In this document: positions 1-8,188 of the stretch, in pieces | Numbering within the stretch: position 1 is the first letter of the stretch | How the letters are laid out: each line of letters begins with the position of its first letter | Assembly (NCBI GenBank): GCA_041263285.1 | Contig: JBFSVS010000011.1 | Span: 1 to 28,598 of the forward strand | DNA from: Acidiparvus fluvialis | GTDB taxonomy: Bacteria > Acidobacteriota > Holophagae > Holophagales > Holophagaceae | Direction of reading: 5' to 3' | DNA: 28,598 nt | Notes under the pieces: model-generated | Database searches by the model: none | What the model was told of the DNA's origin: nothing | The model's input: the letters and a program-made list of their open reading frames with translations, nothing else | Made by a program: the position numbers and the translations under genes

Positions 1-2
1 AT

Positions 3-140
3 CAGGGGCGCGCTTCGAGAAATACCTATGAGCTTAAATATTTAGGGGTACCCGATCGTACCCAAGAATATCCCGGGATAACCCGGACGCCTTCTCAAAT
101 CACGGGTAATGAAGTGAGCGAGGGAAGTTCCATAAAATGA
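3..140 (+). CDS. Possible 3' end of an upstream gene (partial, uncertain)
   Basis: The frame beginning at base 3 is open to a TGA at 138-140, which overlaps the ATG of the next gene in an ATGA arrangement typical of coupled genes. The 45-residue tail (ending ITGNEVSEGSSIK) matches no family I recognise. The other two forward frames close early (TGA ending at 30, TAG ending at 45), so the true upstream gene could equally end there, leaving about 90-105 bases of leader before the yceD-like gene. The stretch is rich in GGGTA/TACCC words and contains a 12-bp palindrome, which would also suit a non-coding leader. The coding call is weak. Confidence 0.25.
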   Translation, partial: QGRASRNTYELKYLGVPDRTQEYPGITRTPSQITGNEVSEGSSIK

Positions 141-658
141 TCGATCTCAAAAATCTCCCCGAAGAAGGTTGGCGACAACGCGATCGGTATGATCGGCTTG
201 AATTAACCGATGGATCCGCAGTAGATAAGATCACTTTTGATCTCTTTTTATTGCCCTCTAAAGAAGACGTCTACATTGATTTAAAATCCCAAGCGACGTG
301 GCTGGGTGCCTGTCCTCGTTGCCTTGCCCCTGTAGATGTTCCCCTTTCGATTGATGTCCAATTCATGGGTAGCTTTGATCCCGATCTCTTGATCGGTGGT
401 GATCATGCTATCGGCAAACAAGATCTGGATGTAATTTATTTTGAATCCCATGAAATGAATGAAAAAGATTTTGTACGTGAGCAGATCGAACTTCAGATTC
501 CCTCCTATGCACTCTGTGATGAACAGTGCCTCGGTTTATGTCCTCAGTGCGGGAAGAATTGGAATAAGGGTCTCTGTCATTGCCAAGAGGACGTAACCCC
601 TGAACCCTCTGCCTTGGCTCTTGCCTTGAAGAAACTTAATCTAGACTTAAACCGCTAA
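137..658 (+). CDS. yceD: YceD/DUF177 family Cys-rich protein
   Basis: This 173-residue protein belongs to the DUF177 (YceD, 23S rRNA accumulation) family, whose members sit directly upstream of rpmF in very many bacteria. In E. coli the homologue affects 23S rRNA levels; the biochemical role is unsettled. Visible marks are a CPRC pair at residues 59-62 and a C-terminal cluster CDEQCLGLCPQCGKN (C127, C131, C135, C138) followed by C147 and C149, the usual DUF177 metal-binding-looking signature. The ATG at 137 is preceded by AGGGAAG at 121-127, a good ribosome site. It is followed after 30 bases by rpmF and heads the rpmF-plsX-fabD-fabG run. The order yceD-rpmF-plsX is conserved, which supports the call. 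Confidence 0.9.
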   Translation: MIDLKNLPEEGWRQRDRYDRLELTDGSAVDKITFDLFLLPSKEDVYIDLKSQATWLGACPRCLAPVDVPLSIDVQFMGSFDPDLLIGGDHAIGKQDLDVIYFESHEMNEKDFVREQIELQIPSYALCDEQCLGLCPQCGKNWNKGLCHCQEDVTPEPSALALALKKLNLDLNR

Positions 659-688
659 TTTGTTATCATTAGAAGTTCGGAGTTTGTC

Positions 689-874
689 ATGCCAAATCCA
701 AAACGACGCCATTCGAAAGCCCGCCGTGACCGCCGTCGTGCTCATGATGCATTAGTTCCTGTTTCTGTCACAAAATGCTCCAATTGCTCAGAACCTAAAC
801 GACCTCACCGCATCTGCACGCATTGTGGCTTTTACCGAGGTAAACTCGTTACGCGAGTCTCGGCTACCGTCTAA
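689..874 (+). CDS. rpmF: 50S ribosomal protein L32
   Basis: A 61-residue basic protein with the L32 N-terminus (MPNPKRRHSKARRDRRRAHD) and a zinc-ribbon of two CxxC pairs (C30/C33 and C43/C46, in CSNC and CTHC). L32 is a component of the large ribosomal subunit. All four cysteines are present, so this is the zinc-binding (C+) form rather than the zinc-independent paralogue. A GGAG ribosome site lies shortly before the ATG. It sits between the DUF177 gene and plsX, the classical arrangement that couples ribosome and membrane-lipid synthesis. Confidence 0.97.
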   Translation: MPNPKRRHSKARRDRRRAHDALVPVSVTKCSNCSEPKRPHRICTHCGFYRGKLVTRVSATV

Positions 875-891
875 AAAAAGGACAGAGCGGA

Positions 892-1914
892 TTGTCTGCT
901 TATCGGATCGCACTCGATGTCATGGGAGGCGATTTTGCTCCTGAAGCCACCCTCTTGGGGGCCCTTGATGCCTTGAAGGCATGGCCCGAGTTGCAGATCA
1001 CCTTAGTGGGTCCCGAGGATCTTCTTCGTGAAAAATGTAACTCCAAGGAATGGACCCCTGATCTCAAAGCGCGGACGGTCATTGCTCATGCTCCGTCTGT
1101 TGTTGACTTTCATGATCAACCTACGATTATTCTCAAGGAAAAAAAAGATAGTTCAATTCGTGTAGCTGCACAACTCGTTCGTGAGGGCGTCTGTGATGGA
1201 ATGGTAAGCCTAGGTCATACCGGGGCCGCCATGGTCGCCAGTACGCTGGTGATTGGTAAATTAGAAGGCATTGACCGTCCGGGACTCGCAAGCCCTATGC
1301 CAAGCCCTAAAGGAACCCCCACCCTCCTTATCGAAGTTGGGGCTAGTATCGATTCTCGGCCCGAACACCTGGCCTGCTTTGGACTGATGGGCTCTATTTA
1401 TGCCGAGCAAGTCTTTCAGGTTAACCGCCCCTCGATAGCCGTGATGAGTGTGGGGGAAGAAGAGACAAAGGGAACGGAAGTGACTTTAAAAGCGGCAGAA
1501 CTTTTACGCAACACAAACCTAAATTTCAAGGGCAATGCTGAGGGTCGAGATTTGTGGAATGGGAAATTTGATGTAATTGTCTGTGATGGTTATGTCGGTA
1601 ATGCACTCTTAAAGAGTGCCGAAGGGACTGCCAAGCTCCTCAAGAATGGAATTAAAGAAGCTCTCACTTCGAGCTGGCTTGCTCGCGCAGGCTCCCTTCT
1701 GATCATGAAGCCGCTACGAACTTTTTTCAAAAAGCTTGACTATAAAGAATTCGGGGGCCTACCTCTCTTAGGAATTAAAGGGGTATCCATCATTGGTCAT
1801 GGAAGTAGCGATGCCCGTGCTGTCAAGAATGCCATCCGAGCTGCGATGACCAATATCGAGCATGATCTCCCCCGGCGGATCGCTGAAGGGCTCACCAAGA
1901 TGGGCTCTGCATGA
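892..1914 (+). CDS. plsX: Phosphate acyltransferase PlsX
   Basis: PlsX converts acyl-ACP and phosphate to acyl-phosphate, the donor for PlsY in phosphatidic acid synthesis; it is a peripheral membrane enzyme. The 340-residue protein opens with the family signature RIALDVMGGDFAPE and has further conserved stretches: VSLGHTGAAMVAS (near residues 105-117), VIVCDGYVGNALLKSAEG (near 228-245) and IIGHGSSDARAVKNAI near the C-terminus. The start is a TTG at 892 with AAGGACAG upstream; no ATG lies nearby in frame ahead of the conserved N-terminus, so TTG is well supported. Its stop overlaps the fabD start by four bases (ATGA), indicating translational coupling. Length is normal for the family. Confidence 0.96.
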   Translation: MSAYRIALDVMGGDFAPEATLLGALDALKAWPELQITLVGPEDLLREKCNSKEWTPDLKARTVIAHAPSVVDFHDQPTIILKEKKDSSIRVAAQLVREGVCDGMVSLGHTGAAMVASTLVIGKLEGIDRPGLASPMPSPKGTPTLLIEVGASIDSRPEHLACFGLMGSIYAEQVFQVNRPSIAVMSVGEEETKGTEVTLKAAELLRNTNLNFKGNAEGRDLWNGKFDVIVCDGYVGNALLKSAEGTAKLLKNGIKEALTSSWLARAGSLLIMKPLRTFFKKLDYKEFGGLPLLGIKGVSIIGHGSSDARAVKNAIRAAMTNIEHDLPRRIAEGLTKMGSA

Positions 1915-2861
1915 CAAAGGTTGCTTGGCTTTTCCCAGGTCAAGGGTCCCAATTTGTCGGGATGGGAACGCCCTTAAGTGCTCGACCTGAAAATCAAGCC
2001 CTTCTTGAAACCGCTGAAAAAATCTTAGGGTTCTCTTTGCAGCAGTTGATGGAGCGGGGACCCGAACCGATTCTAAAACTGACAGAAAATACTCAGCCTG
2101 CTATTTTAATGCACTCCTGGATGGTCCTCACCTCTTTCAAGGATCGACTTCCTACGCCCCACTTTGTTGCCGGTCATTCTCTAGGTGAATATTCCGCCTG
2201 TGTCGCCAGCGGCACTTTAACCTTCGAAGAGGCCCTTCGAACCGTTCACCAACGAGGACAGGCGATGCAGTCCGCCGTCCCCGAAGGTCAGGGAACGATG
2301 GCGGCGATGATTGGGATGAGTCGTGATGAAGTCCTAGCCTGCTGTGAAACGGCAGTCCGAAAAATGGGTGGAGTCGTTGCCCCAGCGAATTTTAATGGTC
2401 CCGGTCAGATCGTCATTGCAGGTCATGTTCCTACTGTTCGCGCTGCGATCGATGAAGGTAAAAAAATTAAAGGTAAGCGAGCCATCGAACTACCGGTTAG
2501 TGCCCCCTTCCATTCCTCGTTAATGTCCCCCGCGCGACAAACCATGACCCCAATTCTTGAAGCCCTTCCTTTTAGAAATGCAACCATCCCCTTGGTGCAG
2601 AACATTAATGCCTTACCCACGCAAGATAGCCATCTTCTCCGCCAAGGGCTGGTTCAACAAATTGATCATTCGGTCCTTTGGGAAGACACGGTGGATTATC
2701 TTTTTCAAGCAGGCGTTACCACGTTTATTGAATGTGGTCCCGGAAAGGTCCTGAGCGGTTTAGTGAAACGGCAAGCCCTAGATCGCCAACGGGATGGAAT
2801 CACAAGTATTGCCATTGGAACAGAAGAAGACTTAGCCTTGTTAAACTTAAAGGAAACCTAG
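1911..2861 (+). CDS. fabD: Malonyl-CoA:ACP transacylase FabD
   Basis: FabD moves the malonyl group from CoA to acyl carrier protein, the entry step of type II fatty-acid synthesis. The 316-residue protein begins with the diagnostic FPGQGSQFVGMG motif (residues 8-19), contains the nucleophile elbow GHSLGEYSA with catalytic Ser90, and the partner histidine in APFHSSLM (His201). A C-terminal FIECGPGKVLSGLVKR motif is also typical. It overlaps plsX by four bases and is followed by fabG after seven bases, so these form one operon. Length matches the family (about 310 residues). Confidence 0.97.
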   Translation: MTKVAWLFPGQGSQFVGMGTPLSARPENQALLETAEKILGFSLQQLMERGPEPILKLTENTQPAILMHSWMVLTSFKDRLPTPHFVAGHSLGEYSACVASGTLTFEEALRTVHQRGQAMQSAVPEGQGTMAAMIGMSRDEVLACCETAVRKMGGVVAPANFNGPGQIVIAGHVPTVRAAIDEGKKIKGKRAIELPVSAPFHSSLMSPARQTMTPILEALPFRNATIPLVQNINALPTQDSHLLRQGLVQQIDHSVLWEDTVDYLFQAGVTTFIECGPGKVLSGLVKRQALDRQRDGITSIAIGTEEDLALLNLKET

Positions 2862-2868
2862 GATACCC

Positions 2869-3615
2869 ATGTTTTCACTTCAAGGAAAAATTGCCATCGT
2901 CACCGGAGCTTCCCAGGGAATTGGAGAAGCCATTGCTAAAGTTCTCGCTCTTCAGGGTGCTCAAGTGATAGCGGTAGCACGTAATGAAGTCAAACTCAAA
3001 CAAACCGTGACTATGATTCAGCACGAGGGAGGTTTGGCTGAATACTTGGTCGGTGATATTTCTCAGCCTGAAGAAGCGAAACGAATTGTGGACGCCGTGA
3101 TTCAAAAACATGGTGCCGTTCATTGCCTCATCAATAATGCCGGGATTACAAAAGACAAACTGATGATTCAAATGAAACTCGAAGAATGGGATGCGGTATT
3201 AAACACCAATCTTCGAGGCCCGTTCCTAATGACTCAAGCGGTGACGCGACCCATGATGAAACAACGTTGGGGTCGTATCGTGAATATTGCCTCTGTCGTG
3301 GGGCAAATGGGTAATGCCGGTCAAGCCAATTATGTCAGCGCCAAGTCGGGTCTCCTAGGTTTAACCAAAACAGTCGCTCGTGAACTCGGATCACGAAATA
3401 TTACCTGTAATGCAGTGGCCCCAGGCTATATTGAATCGGCGATGACACAAGATCTCGGGGAGAATGTGACCGCGGGTTTTATCCAGAAAATTCCATTGGA
3501 ACGCTTTGGTCAATCTTCCGACGTCGCCCATGCCGTAGCTTTTCTTTGCTCTGAGGAAGCCGCCTATATTACCGGCCAAACCCTAGGGGTCAACGGCGGC
3601 ATGTTCATGGCTTAG
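2869..3615 (+). CDS. fabG: 3-oxoacyl-[ACP] reductase FabG
   Basis: FabG is the NADPH-dependent reductase that converts 3-oxoacyl-ACP to 3-hydroxyacyl-ACP in fatty-acid elongation. The 248-residue protein is a classical short-chain dehydrogenase: cofactor-binding TGASQGIG at residues 12-19, NNAG at 89-92, and the catalytic set Ser142, Tyr155 and Lys159 (YVSAK). AGGA lies eight bases before the ATG. It is the last gene of the plus-strand lipid operon. Usually acpP and fabF follow; here the next gene is xseA on the opposite strand, and the two stop regions overlap by 11 bases (3605-3615). Because SDRs are numerous, operon context carries much of the weight for the FabG name. Confidence 0.94.
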   Translation: MFSLQGKIAIVTGASQGIGEAIAKVLALQGAQVIAVARNEVKLKQTVTMIQHEGGLAEYLVGDISQPEEAKRIVDAVIQKHGAVHCLINNAGITKDKLMIQMKLEEWDAVLNTNLRGPFLMTQAVTRPMMKQRWGRIVNIASVVGQMGNAGQANYVSAKSGLLGLTKTVARELGSRNITCNAVAPGYIESAMTQDLGENVTAGFIQKIPLERFGQSSDVAHAVAFLCSEEAAYITGQTLGVNGGMFMA

Positions 3616-4921
3616 TCGGCTTGATAATTTGAGCCATTTGAGTGCCATCCGCCCATTTCAACGTGAGTTCCTCACCGATATGAACCTGCTTGGCCGAGAT
3701 AATGGGTCGTCCTTTAGTATCTAATGTGAGGACAAACCCGCGAGATAAAGGGGCCTCGGGGTTAAGCGAGATCATTCGTGTGGTTGCAGTGACATAACGC
3801 TCTTTGATAAGGGGGCGAATTTCGAATTGACGAAGTCTTTGCCGCTGATGGGTTAATTGGGTCTTGAAAAGCTCCACTCGACGGATGGGATCTCTACCCG
3901 CTAGACGGGCTTGATGAATTTCTAATTGATGCCTTAGTTGAGTGATTCGATTGGGGACGGCATAAAGCCCGTCGCGATCACTTAATAAATTAAACTCGGT
4001 TTCACAACGTCCTATCACTTCTTTCATCACTCGATTTAATTCTTGAATTTGAGCGAGAACCTGGAGTGACAGTTCGTTACGTTCGGTTGTAATAATTTCA
4101 GCTGCTTGCGAGGGTGTAGCCGCTCGTTGGTCGCTGGCGAGATCGACAAGAGTGGTATCAATTTCATGTCCGACGCCGGTCACCAAAGGTAATCGACAAG
4201 CGGCTACAGCTCGAACAAGATCAGGGTCGTTGAAGCCCCAAAGATCCTCGGGAGATCCTCCTCCGCGGACCATCAAAAGAACATCACACTCCCAATGAGG
4301 TTGCTGAGCTTCTTCTAGCATCTGAAGGTTTTCAGAGACGCACCGCTCTCCCTGGGCCGCAGCGGGAAAGATTAAGACGTCCATCCCGGGGGCTCGGCGG
4401 GCGGTGACTCGCAGGACATCCTGAAGCGCTGCTCCGCCCAAGGCGGCGATCACCCCAACTTTTTTTGGAGAGAGCGGCAACTCTTTACGCGTTCGATCAA
4501 AGACTCCTTCAATGCGAAGTTGCGCCTCTAATTGCTTTAGTTTCGCCTGCAAATCTCCTTGACCAGCTAATTCACAATAAGTGAGGGCGAGTGTCAGAGT
4601 TCCTCTTGGAATATATACGCTTAAATTAGCCTGAATGATAATGCGCTCTCCATCCTTTGGAAGATGCTTCAAGGTTGGAAGAACAGTCCTCCAAATAGCG
4701 CAGGAGACGGCTGCATTATCTTCCTTGAGATTAAAGTAGAGATGACCGCCGGATGATTTCACGCCGGATACTTCACCTACTAAATAGAGGCTTCGATATC
4801 GAGGCTCCGTATTTTTTTTCAGATGCTCCAGAAAGAAAGAGACCGAAAGGGGTGCCTGAAGATCAGACATCAGTTGGTCGGGAACACTGGTTGGCATGAG
4901 AGGCTCGATAAAAATGGACAC
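3605..4921 (-). CDS. xseA: Exodeoxyribonuclease VII large subunit
   Basis: XseA is the catalytic subunit of exonuclease VII, which degrades single-stranded DNA in both directions with small subunit XseB. The 438-residue protein has the N-terminal OB-fold (YLVGEVSGVKSSGGHLYFNL, about residues 47-66), the central catalytic block with MVRGGGSPEDLWGFND, LPLVTGVGHEIDTTLVDLA and RAATPSQAAE, then a long helical C-terminal half. The longest frame begins with GTG at 4921; ATG codons at 4897 and about codon 18 are alternatives and none has a convincing ribosome site, so the first about 20 residues are uncertain. No xseB-like small gene is beside it. The GNAT gene lies 41 bases upstream on the same strand and may share a transcript. 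It converges on fabG. Confidence 0.95.
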   Translation of the reverse strand: MSIFIEPLMPTSVPDQLMSDLQAPLSVSFFLEHLKKNTEPRYRSLYLVGEVSGVKSSGGHLYFNLKEDNAAVSCAIWRTVLPTLKHLPKDGERIIIQANLSVYIPRGTLTLALTYCELAGQGDLQAKLKQLEAQLRIEGVFDRTRKELPLSPKKVGVIAALGGAALQDVLRVTARRAPGMDVLIFPAAAQGERCVSENLQMLEEAQQPHWECDVLLMVRGGGSPEDLWGFNDPDLVRAVAACRLPLVTGVGHEIDTTLVDLASDQRAATPSQAAEIITTERNELSLQVLAQIQELNRVMKEVIGRCETEFNLLSDRDGLYAVPNRITQLRHQLEIHQARLAGRDPIRRVELFKTQLTHQRQRLRQFEIRPLIKERYVTATTRMISLNPEAPLSRGFVLTLDTKGRPIISAKQVHIGEELTLKWADGTQMAQIIKPTKP

Positions 4922-4962
4922 TAGAGATAAGGATAGGAGTACGAGAGAAGGCTTAAACTATC

Positions 4963-5598
4963 CTAGCAATTCGTTGGGATTTGTTGCTCCATTTCGATCA
5001 GTTGCAAATCCCCTACCTTGGAGATTCCATAGCGAGGATCGTGGTTGGGGAAGGGATGTCGTCGGGTTGTTCTATGAAAACCCCGACGCTCATAGTATGC
5101 AATTAAATCAAGTCGCTGATCAATGACCGTCATCCATAGTCTCGAAGATCCATAGGATTGGGCCAACCCTTTGAAGTGCTCCAAGCAAAAGCGGCCAAGA
5201 CCAAAGGATTGAAGTCGAGGTTCTACCGAAAGCATTCCAAAATACAGACCTGCTTCTGATTGTTTGAGATGCGCACAAGCGACAATTCTCCATGCTTTTG
5301 TACTTGGGGGTGTTAGGGTTCGTAGAGCGACGATGAAATCCTTATCCTGATCTAAGCCGCGAAGGAGGGAAAAGTCAGCCTCCATTAAAAAAATAAAACT
5401 ATCCTTTTCATGAAGAAGGGTCTCGAGCATGGGGCGATCCGTTCGTTGACCCTCGAGAAGATCCGCCTCAGTGGTCCATCCAAGCCGAGATGAATCCCCG
5501 CGATAACTCCCATTGATGAGGGGAAGGAGGCTTTCGATATCCTCGAGCTGAGCCCATCGGGTACGGAGGGTCCCATGGGAGAGTAGTTCGGCAATCAT
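4963..5598 (-). CDS. GNAT family N-acetyltransferase
   Basis: A 211-residue GNAT-fold acetyltransferase; the substrate is not known. Seen: an N-terminal block SYRGDSSRLGWTTEADLLEG followed by QRTD (about residues 31-54), which recurs in a particular uncharacterised GNAT subgroup; the acetyl-CoA binding segment SVEPRLQSFGLGR (124-136) corresponding to the R/QxxGxG/A motif A; and YYERRGFHRT (168-177), the usual C-terminal GNAT element. The frame stays open to an ATG at 5667, but the ATG at 5598 with AAGGG just upstream puts the N-terminus at the family boundary, and I prefer it. It is divergent from the TonB receptor gene and 41 bases upstream of xseA. Confidence 0.85.
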   Translation of the reverse strand: MIAELLSHGTLRTRWAQLEDIESLLPLINGSYRGDSSRLGWTTEADLLEGQRTDRPMLETLLHEKDSFIFLMEADFSLLRGLDQDKDFIVALRTLTPPSTKAWRIVACAHLKQSEAGLYFGMLSVEPRLQSFGLGRFCLEHFKGLAQSYGSSRLWMTVIDQRLDLIAYYERRGFHRTTRRHPFPNHDPRYGISKVGDLQLIEMEQQIPTNC

Positions 5599-5649
5599 GC
5601 CCTTTAGTTTAGGCCTTGACCCGGTAGTCTTTTTGGGATTAATATTGTA

Positions 5650-5668
5650 AATGCAACTAATTTGCATT
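5650..5668. promoter_or_regulatory. Inverted repeat (AATGCAA, 5-bp spacer, TTGCATT) in divergent intergenic region
   Basis: Two perfect 7-base arms separated by CTAAT lie 11 bases before the TonB receptor start and about 50 bases before the preferred GNAT start. The position fits an operator for a dimeric regulator. No regulator gene is next to it, so the role is inferred only from symmetry and location. Confidence 0.4.
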
Positions 5669-5679
5669 AACAGGTATTT

Positions 5680-8055
5680 ATGATCCTCCCCCCCGATTTC
5701 CGATCTCTGGCCCTTCTATTAGGGGCGAGTTCTATCATGATGGCTTCGGCGAATAGCGGCACGATTCGAGGACAGATTTTGGACGGACAGGGTCGACCGG
5801 TGGGAGCGACTCAAGTTCGCATCGACAATAAAATTTCGGGCTATAGCAACATCACGGAAACCTCCAAGGACGGTAGTTTCGTTTTGAGTAACATACCGTC
5901 GGGAGCATACCATCTAGAGGCCTCGAAAGACGGAGTCGGAGAGAGTCACACAACGATTGAAATTACAGCATCGCTTCCTATTAAGCTCACATTGGTGCTT
6001 AAGCCTAGTGCCTCCGCTACGGTAGCGATCACGGAAGAAGCGATGCTCATTCCCGATACCCCTTCGAGCTTTATCAACGTCGAACAAAATCTCATTAATA
6101 CGATACCTTCGAGTTCTCGAAGCCGGGGACTTGAGCAGCTCTTAATGATGACCCCGGGCTTTATGGCCGACGAGAACGGCCGTTTTCATTTTCGGGGAAG
6201 CCACGGTCAGTCCACCTACGTGATGGATGGTATGCCGGTCACCGATAAAATTCAATCGACCTTCTCGAATGTTCTTAATCCAGAAGATCTCCAAAATATT
6301 GAAATTATTACCGCTGGAGTCCCTGCAGAATTTGGTGGGAAGCCGGTCGCGGTCTTTAACCTTACTAGTAAGTCAGGCCTGGGTTCGGGCGATCAGGGTG
6401 GGAATGCAGCAATCAGCATGGGTTCGTTTAATATGGCAGAGACCACCGCGCAGGTTCGTGGCGGATCGGATTATGTGGGTTATTTTGTTTCGGCAGCTCA
6501 ATCTAAAACCGATCGCTATTTAGACCCGGTAAATTTTGACAATCTTAATAATCAAGGTCGTAGCAATCGTTTTTATACTCGTGTTGATTGGGTACTCGAT
6601 GAAAAAAATATTCTTAAATTTAATTTAAGTGGCGGAAGTTCTTCTTTTCAGATCCCTAATCTAGTCTCCCAAGAGCAGCGGGGCCAAAATCAAACTCAAC
6701 GCAATGAGGACTTCAATTTGTCCACGTCTTATGTTCGGACGTTAACGGATCGTTCCGGTCTTGAACTTCGTTCGTTTTATCGAAGGGGCACAAATCAAGT
6801 CAATCCCACCGAGCCCTTGGATTCTGACGAGCCTTTGGGAGGCCCGGATTTCCCTGCATGGATTCGGGCAAATCGAACTCTAGAATCGAAGGGCGCCTCC
6901 CTTGTTTACCACCGTTTTTTTGAGTTGGGCGAATTTAAGTCGGGCCTTGAATATGTCGCCTATCCCATCAAGGAATCGATACAATTCTTCGTTGAATCTG
7001 ATAGTGAGAATGAGGCTCTTACCAAGAACCGCAATCGTCGCCCGGTTGAAACTAATTCTGCTCTCGAATTTGAACCCGGTACCCTCAACAATTTTGAGGA
7101 TTCTATTAAACCTCAATTATTTTCTGTCTTTGCTCAATTTAATTATCATCGGGGGCCATGGACGTTTAATATGGGTCTTCGGGGAGATGACTATCGCTAC
7201 CGTACCCTTCAAACTTCCGAGGTCCAGCCCCGTCTTGGGATGTCCTATCGTTTCAGGGATACCAATTCACTCATCCGCGGGTCGTATGATCGCTTATTGA
7301 TCATTCCTGATAATGAATACCTCGCTATTTCATCCCGCGGCAGCCTTTTAAAACCCGAGCTACAAAACAGTTTTACTCTCGGCATGGAACAAGGCTTCGG
7401 TTCTTTCGGTCGTGTGCAGTTTGAATACTGGGAGAAGCAATCGTCAAACAGTGCAGATTCCGAGCAACTATTCAACACGGGTATTTTATTTCCCATTCAT
7501 GTCGATAAGGGTAAGTTTCGGGGATGGAATGCTCGGTTCGATGCGCGCTACAAGACCTGGTCTAGTTTTTTGAGCCTGGGTAAAACACGAGCTATTTTTG
7601 TGGCTCCCGTGACGGGGGGTCTCATGCTCGAGGAACCCGAAAACGCTCCCGGCACCGCGTTTCTGATTGATCACGATCAAAAACTAAGCGCTGTTTTTGG
7701 TCTGCGCTACCAAAAAGAGAGTACGTACATCCAATTAATGGGTCGATATGACTCAGGTCTCGTCGCCGGAGATCCGATGGAGGGTCAAGGTTCAGACTAT
7801 GCTTTTGGAGCCGCCTATATTGAAGAGGACTATGACTCCACATTCGGCTCACTCTATCGAATCAAACCGCGAACGATTTGGAATATGAGTATTGGATTTC
7901 GTCTGGCCGAATTTGAAAAAAAGAACCTAGATATCAGTATCGACGCCCTTAATATCTTCGATAAAAAGGGACTCTACAACTTCTTATCGGTTTTTGGGGG
8001 CACTCACGTGATCCCTCCTCGTATGCTGACCCTGAGGATTAAATATCAATTCTAA
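5680..8055 (+). CDS. TonB-dependent outer-membrane receptor with carboxypeptidase-regulatory-like domain
   Basis: A 791-residue TonB-dependent receptor, predicted to import a ligand across the outer membrane using TonB/ExbBD energy. Order of parts: signal peptide (about residues 1-25, hydrophobic LALLLGASSIMMASA); a carboxypeptidase D regulatory-like beta-sandwich (about 28-110, starting GTIRGQILDGQGRPVGA); a plug domain (about 125-240) with FHFRGSHGQSTYVMDGMPV and GVPAEFGGKPVAVFNLTSKSG-like end; then a beta-barrel rich in alternating aromatic strands that ends LRIKYQF with the C-terminal Phe needed for barrel assembly. The ligand cannot be read from sequence. No SusD-like partner is next to it. 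The ATG at 5680 has only CAGG as ribosome site. It is followed after 133 bases by an S46 peptidase, so peptide uptake is one possibility. Confidence 0.9.
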   Translation: MILPPDFRSLALLLGASSIMMASANSGTIRGQILDGQGRPVGATQVRIDNKISGYSNITETSKDGSFVLSNIPSGAYHLEASKDGVGESHTTIEITASLPIKLTLVLKPSASATVAITEEAMLIPDTPSSFINVEQNLINTIPSSSRSRGLEQLLMMTPGFMADENGRFHFRGSHGQSTYVMDGMPVTDKIQSTFSNVLNPEDLQNIEIITAGVPAEFGGKPVAVFNLTSKSGLGSGDQGGNAAISMGSFNMAETTAQVRGGSDYVGYFVSAAQSKTDRYLDPVNFDNLNNQGRSNRFYTRVDWVLDEKNILKFNLSGGSSSFQIPNLVSQEQRGQNQTQRNEDFNLSTSYVRTLTDRSGLELRSFYRRGTNQVNPTEPLDSDEPLGGPDFPAWIRANRTLESKGASLVYHRFFELGEFKSGLEYVAYPIKESIQFFVESDSENEALTKNRNRRPVETNSALEFEPGTLNNFEDSIKPQLFSVFAQFNYHRGPWTFNMGLRGDDYRYRTLQTSEVQPRLGMSYRFRDTNSLIRGSYDRLLIIPDNEYLAISSRGSLLKPELQNSFTLGMEQGFGSFGRVQFEYWEKQSSNSADSEQLFNTGILFPIHVDKGKFRGWNARFDARYKTWSSFLSLGKTRAIFVAPVTGGLMLEEPENAPGTAFLIDHDQKLSAVFGLRYQKESTYIQLMGRYDSGLVAGDPMEGQGSDYAFGAAYIEEDYDSTFGSLYRIKPRTIWNMSIGFRLAEFEKKNLDISIDALNIFDKKGLYNFLSVFGGTHVIPPRMLTLRIKYQF

Positions 8056-8188
8056 ATGGCTCTAAAAAGATGCCCTTTTTTAGGTGCACCGCCATCCATT
8101 CACCCCCTTGATTGGGGCCGTTGAAAGGGATCGCCCTACTTTTTTTCCTGATCAGTGAGAATCTTAAAGTCTATCCAAGGAGTCCTTT

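Noticed and set aside
5599..5667. Longer N-terminus of the GNAT protein
   Set aside because: The added 23 residues are not GNAT-like and run into the palindrome and the receptor promoter region; the ATG at 5598 fits better.
8056..8188. Terminator after the TonB receptor gene
   Set aside because: Only weak stems are visible: an AT-only CTAAAAA/TTTTTAG stem (8062-8083) and 4-bp GC stems further on; none has the stem and T-tract of the two strong terminators in the window.
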